From Propionibacteriaceae bacterium (lineage in GTDB: Bacteria; Actinomycetota; Actinomycetes; Propionibacteriales; Propionibacteriaceae): 11,103 nucleotides of DNA. The DNA is taken from the NCBI GenBank assembly GCA_021323255.1, contig JAJTCL010000057.1, positions 1 through 11,103 on the forward strand, read 5' to 3'. The notes beneath the pieces are model-generated. The model saw nothing but the letters and a program-made list of their open reading frames with translations, did not search any database and was not told the DNA's origin. A program made the position numbers and the translations under genes. Positions 7,148 through 11,103 of the stretch are shown piece after piece (position 1 is the first letter of the stretch; the number at the start of each line of letters is the position of its first letter).

Positions 7148-8029
7148 CTACTGCGGCTGCTTCATGCGTTCCTTTGCTCCCCTGTTCGTGCCCTCATTAT
7201 GCGCACCTTTCTCTATGATGACGAGGTTGTGATAGCAATGAATGGCAACAATATTGCGATCCACGGGCGTCGCTTTATTGTCGTCGTCTTGCCATTCTTC
7301 ATAATTCAGCCCGTCGACTAGGCGCTTCGCCAGACCCATTGTGGTCGAGGGATCGTTCAGATCTAAGCTGCCGCCGTACCGAGGCCAGTAGGAGGTCTGC
7401 GTATCTTCGATGGCATACAGGGCTCCAGCCGGTAACAAGGGAAACAGTATCTCGAAGGTTCGCCGGACGTCTCTGGGACGATGACTCCCGTCGTCTACGA
7501 CTACGCGCAAATTCTTGGCGCTGCTCACGATAGTGCGCAACAGCGGTTGGTTGGTCTGGCTGCCTTGGTACGTTGCGATCCGCGGCTCAACTACAAACGA
7601 TTTGTCCTCGACGTCCAAACCGATGATCTGCGCCTTCGGGAAGAACGCCTTCCACATACGTAGTGAGGATCCGCCTTGCTTCTCCCGGCTATAGCCACCG
7701 ATTCCGATTTCGAACAGGGTGAAATTATCGTGCTTGAATTTGCCGAAGTGGTCCTCGTAATGCTGGGCGTATCGATGAGCGCCCCATTTGTCCGTTCCGA
7801 AATACTGGGCGAGACTAACTAGATCCCACTCCTCCATCGGGCTCAATTCCTCAGACTGCTGCCCGGAGGCCTGTTTGTTGGGCGTTGTGTTACCCGCTTC
7901 TTGTCGGCCCGGTTTCCTTCGAACCCGTCTGCGGAGGCCGTGCTCAAGATTGCGCAGCGCCTCCCAAGTGGACTGGCTGACCCGAGGCTTCACGGTGGCC
8001 ACTGCCGTTTGGCGAAGCGATCGCAGCAC
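7148..8029 (-). CDS. MycE/TylE-like Mg-dependent sugar O-methyltransferase
   Basis: This 293-residue protein has a basic, poorly ordered N-terminus (residues 1-65) followed by a class I methyltransferase domain. The order matches the mycinamicin methyltransferase MycE / demethylmacrocin O-methyltransferase family: LAQYFGTDKWGAHRYAQHYE at 73-92, SAM motif LFEIGIGGYSREKQGGSSLRMW at 105-126, IIGLDVEDKS at 135-144, ATYQGSQT at 152-159, VVVDDGSHRP at 176-185 and YAIEDTQTSYWP at 205-216. In MycE the Asp of DDGSH and the Glu-Asp of IED bind Mg and the His acts in catalysis; all are present. A sugar hydroxyl on a local glycan, or on a metabolite, is the likely acceptor. The GTG at 8029 is chosen for AAGGAGGG (8033-8040), although the spacing is short. 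The gene is visibly poorer in G+C than its neighbours (26 of 60 bases at 7201-7260), a sign of transfer. It reads as intact. Confidence 0.85.
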   Translation of the reverse strand: MLRSLRQTAVATVKPRVSQSTWEALRNLEHGLRRRVRRKPGRQEAGNTTPNKQASGQQSEELSPMEEWDLVSLAQYFGTDKWGAHRYAQHYEDHFGKFKHDNFTLFEIGIGGYSREKQGGSSLRMWKAFFPKAQIIGLDVEDKSFVVEPRIATYQGSQTNQPLLRTIVSSAKNLRVVVDDGSHRPRDVRRTFEILFPLLPAGALYAIEDTQTSYWPRYGGSLDLNDPSTTMGLAKRLVDGLNYEEWQDDDNKATPVDRNIVAIHCYHNLVIIEKGAHNEGTNRGAKERMKQPQ

Positions 8030-8159
8030 TATCCCTCCTTCATTGATTAGCGGCACAGTCTGCCACCTCACGAAGTAGGGTCCGCGGCATGGGCGAAGGG
8101 GCTGGGATCAGCTTTCACCGGCTTCCCTGGGCGGCTGGCGCCAGATCTGGTCCAACAAC

Positions 8160-8600
8160 TCCGTGCACCACGAGGCACAACCGAACCCGGGGGAGGTGAG
8201 AGGCCTACCACGTCGGGCTGTCGCAGCCCTGAGGATGCTGGGGGACAGCCTGAGCGCGAACGTGCGGGTGAGGGTGGGAAGCGGCCTCCACCAACGGCAG
8301 GGCCCGGCCATGTGCGGTGAGGGCGACCGACCGGAGGGTCGGCATCGTCAGACGCCCGAGCCGACGAGAACGGTGCCTGCCGGTTTGACGACCTGTTCAA
8401 CCTGGTCGTCAGTCCCGCGTTCTTGGTGATTGCCTGGGCGCACGTGGGGGCAATCGGGGTGCGCGGACAGCTGGGGTGGACGGTGTGACAGCCCACTACA
8501 TCGAAGACGTGTGCGGCGTGGAACCATTCCTTACCGACCTGCGCGCTGTCGGTCCCGACACTCGGGTAGCCTGCGCATCGGTTGTCGCTGGTGAGGACGC
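8160..8600 (+). mobile_element. Group II intron remnant
   Basis: The 5' part (about 8160-8380) has the look of folded intron RNA rather than protein coding. It contains strong short stem-loops such as GGGCTG-TCG-CAGCCC (8215-8229) and CCGACC-GGAG-GGTCGG (8327-8342). It also contains stretches of the kind found in actinobacterial group II introns (GGGGGACAGCCTGAGCGCGA, GGGAAGCGGCCTCCACCAAC). It runs straight into reverse transcriptase / maturase coding sequence (8381-8547). No domain V/VI or 3' intron end can be found before the next gene, and the 5' boundary is not sharp; it may begin nearer 8100. The intron is therefore truncated and immobile. Identification rests mainly on the reverse transcriptase fragment; the RNA part is inferred from position, hairpins and remembered sequence similarity. 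Confidence 0.7.
8381..8547 (+). pseudogene. ltrA: Group II intron reverse transcriptase/maturase, N-terminal fragment
   Basis: Plus-strand frame from 8381 gives RFDDLFNLVVSPAFLVIAWAHV. After an apparent one-base loss at about 8447 the next frame gives GNRGARTAGVDGVTAHYIED and GVEPFLTDLRA. Joined, this is the conserved start of group II intron-encoded proteins (LFNLVxDPxFLxxAWxRVRGNRGARTAGVDG, then a helix ending FLxxLRA). The residues that normally precede it (about 40) and everything after LRA, including the catalytic YADD domain, the maturase domain and any endonuclease domain, are missing. The frameshift plus truncation at both ends leave no function. Confidence 0.8.
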
Positions 8601-8631
8601 GCCCTGACTGGCTCGCATATGAGCTCAGGGC
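8601..8631 (+). other. Bulged hairpin just upstream of the GT61 ribosome binding site
   Basis: Complementary arms GCCCTGA (8601-8607) and TCAGGGC (8625-8631) enclose a second stem GCTC / GAGC (8611-8614, 8621-8624). A 3-nt CTG bulge separates the stems and the loop is GCATAT. It ends 6 nt before AGGGAGG (8638-8644), the ribosome site of the GT61 gene. It could be a terminator for upstream transcription, a leader element affecting translation, or a leftover of intron RNA. It does not match the expected group II domain V shape. Confidence 0.4.
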
Positions 8632-8650
8632 CTGCTGAGGGAGGTGGTCG

Positions 8651-10189
8651 GTGGACTCGCTCTCGGTGCGGTTGATCAAGAACAGTGTGGTCTATCCGAC
8701 GATTCGCGTCGCGTCACACCCCGGCAAGCTGTTGATGGGCGTCTACGACGAGGACGACAACTACGTCGTTGGCACGGCGCTGAACCGGCGCTCAGGAGAG
8801 CAGGGCGCGCCGGTCCCGCGGGACTTGTTCCCCGTCGCAGCGGACTCTGATGCGCCCGAGGCGATCTACGCAGGAACCCTCTATTTCCATTTCGGCCACT
8901 TCTTGCTCGAGAGCCTGGCTCGCGCCTGGTACGCCCACCAGTATCCCGATGTCCCCTTTGTCTGGGCGGGGGCACATACCTGGCAGGGGGTGGAGTTGAA
9001 GCCGTGGCAGTCGGAGATCCTGGACATCCTTATGATCAAGAATCCGACGAGGATCATCGCCGACCCCGCTCGATTCGAACTTCTGCACATCCCGGACATC
9101 GGCTACCGCTACGACGACAGGTTCCACCCCGAGCACGCCGAGTTCCTGGGCCGCTACGAGGGGCCGGCTCAGGTTCCTGGTCACCGGCTTTGGCTGTCGC
9201 GAAGCATGATCGGCAGCGACGTCCGCGACCTCAACTCGGCCCCGGCCGAGCGGCGGCTGGCGGGAGCAGGGTGGACCATCGCACATCCGGAAACCCTCAG
9301 CATTCGTGAGCAGCTGGACCACCTCGGCCGGGCTGAGATCGTGGCGGGCGAGGAGGGGTCGGCGTTCCACATCTTGATCCTGCTGAAGGACGTTGCGTCG
9401 AAGAAGTTCCACATCCTCCGGCGGCACGGTCACGAGCACGGCAACATGCACACCATCGGCGACGCCCGCCAAGTCGATCAGTCCTTTTACAGCCTCGAAC
9501 GGCAGCTGCTGCTCAGGGCTCAAGGGCGCGTAGTCTCCAAGATCAGCCCCAACTCCTCGGAGATCCTCGACATCCTCGACGTGCCTGTCCCGACCGCGCG
9601 CGATGCTGCTGAGGCGTCCGCCAACGACACAGTTCTCGAACGAGTCCTCGCCAACTTCGAGCCGCGGCGCTTCTTGGACGTAGGCGCCTCCAGTCCCCAC
9701 CTGGTCGTCGGATCGACCGCGCCAACCCGCGTCGCGGTGAGTTCGCGCTTCGATTTTGACCCGCGTACCTACGCCGAGTTGGGGATCAACTTCTACGAGC
9801 TGAGGCTCAGGCAGTATGCCTACCTGTTCCACGAGGACCATGGCCGGTTCGACGTCATCCGGATCACGGGCTTGGAGTTCGAGGAAGTCATGGCGTCGTT
9901 TCGTGTCAGCAAGCGCCTCGCCCACGAGCGCACCACGTGGATCCTCGGTTCTGGGGATTTCGCCGCCAGGACCGCCCTGGCGATCCGGATGACGCACCCC
10001 GGCTTCACCGCCAGGCGTCTGTTCGTGCAGCGAACGAGCGTATACGTCGCGCAGCGGGTGCTAGGCGAACCGGCGGACGACGCGGGCGTGGGAACGCTGT
10101 CTGCGGCGGAGGTGAAGAGGCGCATCCGCTGGCTGCCTCCCGCCACCTTGCGTCGCATGGTGCGGCGCGAGGCCGGGACTCAAGGCTGA
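8651..10189 (+). CDS. GT61-like glycosyltransferase fused to a methyltransferase-fold domain
   Basis: This 512-residue protein is paralogous to the frameshifted gene at 5231-6965. Domain 1 (about 1-295) is GT61/DUF563-like: IYAGTLYFHFGHFLLESLAR at 72-91, VPFVWAGAH at 101-109, LLHIPDIGYRYD at 144-155, HRLWLSRS at 178-185, signature AEIVAGEEGSAFHI at 228-241 and KKFHILRRHGHEH at 251-263. Domain 2 (about 325-465) has a Rossmann start FLDVGASSP at 341-349, then VAVSSRFDFDPRTYAELG and FYELRLRQYAYLF. It lacks the family's acidic catalytic segment and conserved WHGDVYK region, so it may be a non-catalytic methyltransferase fold. GTG 8651 follows GGAGG by 6 nt. No signal peptide or membrane segment is seen. 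It likely transfers a sugar in surface-glycan assembly; donor unknown. It is divergent from the MycE-like gene and sits behind the intron remnant. Confidence 0.82.
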   Translation: MDSLSVRLIKNSVVYPTIRVASHPGKLLMGVYDEDDNYVVGTALNRRSGEQGAPVPRDLFPVAADSDAPEAIYAGTLYFHFGHFLLESLARAWYAHQYPDVPFVWAGAHTWQGVELKPWQSEILDILMIKNPTRIIADPARFELLHIPDIGYRYDDRFHPEHAEFLGRYEGPAQVPGHRLWLSRSMIGSDVRDLNSAPAERRLAGAGWTIAHPETLSIREQLDHLGRAEIVAGEEGSAFHILILLKDVASKKFHILRRHGHEHGNMHTIGDARQVDQSFYSLERQLLLRAQGRVVSKISPNSSEILDILDVPVPTARDAAEASANDTVLERVLANFEPRRFLDVGASSPHLVVGSTAPTRVAVSSRFDFDPRTYAELGINFYELRLRQYAYLFHEDHGRFDVIRITGLEFEEVMASFRVSKRLAHERTTWILGSGDFAARTALAIRMTHPGFTARRLFVQRTSVYVAQRVLGEPADDAGVGTLSAAEVKRRIRWLPPATLRRMVRREAGTQG

Positions 10190-10207
10190 TCGACCGAGTC
10201 GATTTGC

Positions 10208-10227
10208 GACCGCCGATTGGGGCGGTC
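10208..10227. terminator. Hairpin after the GT61 gene
   Basis: GACCGCC (10208-10214) and GGCGGTC (10221-10227) form a perfect 7-bp stem with a 6-nt loop, 19 bp after the GT61 stop. It lies between two convergent genes, the expected place for a terminator. No T-tract follows. Confidence 0.5.
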
Positions 10228-10355
10228 GATCGCGCATGTGCCAGCTGGCGCGTGATGGGGTTGGCCCCCGTGCACCTACCCGGGGCCGAGCAGGTACTTC
10301 CCCGACCGATGCAGAGCGCGCCGACCGCGCACGAGGTCACCCCGGCCGAAGCCAG

Positions 10356-11103
10356 TCATACCACCGGCGGTCGGCCCAGCAAGGTCATCTTGACAACGGT
10401 GCGCCAGTGGATCGGTCGCCGCGCCGGGCGAGCCGACCACCCCTCGCGGTAACCGGCAAGCATTTCTTGTAGCGGTTCGCCCCGGGCGGCGGCGACGCTG
10501 GTCCAGGTCAGCAGGTAGCCGGCAAACACCGGGGCCGGCAGCAAGCGCCACGCCATCCACAGCCGGTTCCGCGCGGTCAGGCGGGCGTACCCGTTGTGCC
10601 GCGACGGGGCGGTACGCGGGTGGAAGGCCTGGAGATCGGCGGAGTACCAAATGGACCAGCCGGCATCGAGCAGCCGCCAGGACAGGTCGACCTCTTCCAT
10701 CGCGTAGAAGAATCGCCCGTCGAAACCCTCGACCCCGTGAAACGTCGCGGCGCGTACGACGCACGCGGCACCGATGAAGTAAGTCACCGGACCCGATCTC
10801 TCGGCCGACCGGGCACCTACCCGCGGGATGTGGCGTCGTTGCGTGCGGCCCTGCTCATCGATTAGGCGGATCGCCATGGCACCGAGCCCAGGATCGGCTT
10901 TGAACCGGTCGACGACCGCAGCCAGCAGCCCTGGGTTGAGGAGCTCGGCATCGTCGTCAAGGAACATCACGAGTCGCGCATCAGCCGCGGTAGCGCCGAC
11001 ATTGCGGCCGGCGGGGATGCCCACATTTTCAGGCAGCACGATGAGCCGATCCCCAGGCTCGGTCTGCGGCGGATGGGCGCCGTTGACGACGAGCACGAGC
11101 TCC
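10356..11103 (-). CDS. Family 2 glycosyltransferase, rhamnosyltransferase (WbbL)-like, 5' end outside window
   Basis: The frame is open from the right edge, beginning ELVLVVNGAHPPQ, which is the second strand of a GT2 nucleotide-binding fold. The true start therefore lies beyond 11103, probably about 30-40 codons upstream. About 248 residues are visible. NVGIPAGRNVGATAADARLV and the metal-binding VMFLDDDAELLNP are followed by VTYFIGAACVVRAATFHGVE, GFDGRFFYAMEEVDLSWRLL and HPRTAPSRHNGYARLTARN. This order is typical of WbbL-like rhamnosyl- and related transferases, with the EEVD segment as the acceptor/base region. A moderately hydrophobic helix (LLPAPVFAGYLLTWTSVAAA) near the C-terminus may contact the membrane. 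The product would be a surface polysaccharide or wall-linker glycan. It is convergent with the GT61 gene across 166 bp holding the hairpin at 10208. Confidence 0.85.
   Translation of the reverse strand, partial: ELVLVVNGAHPPQTEPGDRLIVLPENVGIPAGRNVGATAADARLVMFLDDDAELLNPGLLAAVVDRFKADPGLGAMAIRLIDEQGRTQRRHIPRVGARSAERSGPVTYFIGAACVVRAATFHGVEGFDGRFFYAMEEVDLSWRLLDAGWSIWYSADLQAFHPRTAPSRHNGYARLTARNRLWMAWRLLPAPVFAGYLLTWTSVAAARGEPLQEMLAGYREGWSARPARRPIHWRTVVKMTLLGRPPVV

Noticed and set aside
8068..8679. A 203-codon minus-strand open frame between the two divergent genes
   Set aside because: Its Ser/Pro/Arg-rich product shows no domain, and it overlaps the group II intron and reverse transcriptase remnant read on the plus strand, which is the better explanation.
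8792..9997. A 401-codon open frame on the minus strand opposite the GT61 gene
   Set aside because: It is the mirror of a strongly biased coding frame on the plus strand, has no recognisable motif, and its composition (Asp/Val/Arg/Glu runs) is the usual antisense shadow in high-G+C DNA.

Overview
The window is high-G+C actinobacterial DNA. The best anchor is the conserved set crgA / DUF881 membrane protein / pabA(trpG) at about 190-2060. In mycobacteria and relatives this set sits in the division and wall-kinase neighbourhood near the replication origin. I cannot name the genus with confidence. CrgA and the codon usage would fit a Frankia/Geodermatophilus-type lineage, but that is inference.

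Layout. 1-162 (+) is the 3' end of an UPF0173-type metal-dependent hydrolase. It converges on pabA (193-831, -) and the DUF881 gene (855-1676, -), which form a short operon. crgA (1786-2058, +) diverges from them across about 110 bp. A bidirectional hairpin at 2321-2346 closes this housekeeping block.

From about 2370 to the end the window holds a surface-glycan / sugar-modification island. On the minus strand, in transcription order, are: a MycE-like Mg-dependent O-methyltransferase (7148-8029, markedly lower G+C); a two-domain GT61 glycosyltransferase plus methyltransferase-fold gene broken by a frameshift in a run of six C (5231-6965); the C-terminal part of a TylF-type methyltransferase broken by a one-base deletion (4585-4904); an intact GT2 glycosyltransferase (3059-4204); and a Methyltransf_24-like gene carrying two stops and a frameshift (2374-3059). 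On the plus strand there is a decayed group II intron with a fragment of its reverse transcriptase (about 8160-8600). It lies directly in front of an intact second copy of the GT61 plus methyltransferase-fold gene (8651-10189). A GT2 rhamnosyltransferase-like gene (10356-11103, -) runs off the right edge.

How they may work together. The glycosyltransferases would build a cell-surface or secreted glycan and the methyltransferases would O-methylate its sugars. Three of the five minus-strand island genes carry lesions and a mobile intron has left a remnant, so the locus looks like an acquired, partly decayed island beside the crgA block. The most distinctive item is the pair of fused GT61 / degenerate methyltransferase-fold proteins, one apparently intact and one frameshifted at a homopolymer. 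I saw no tRNA, rRNA, CRISPR array or intact transposase.
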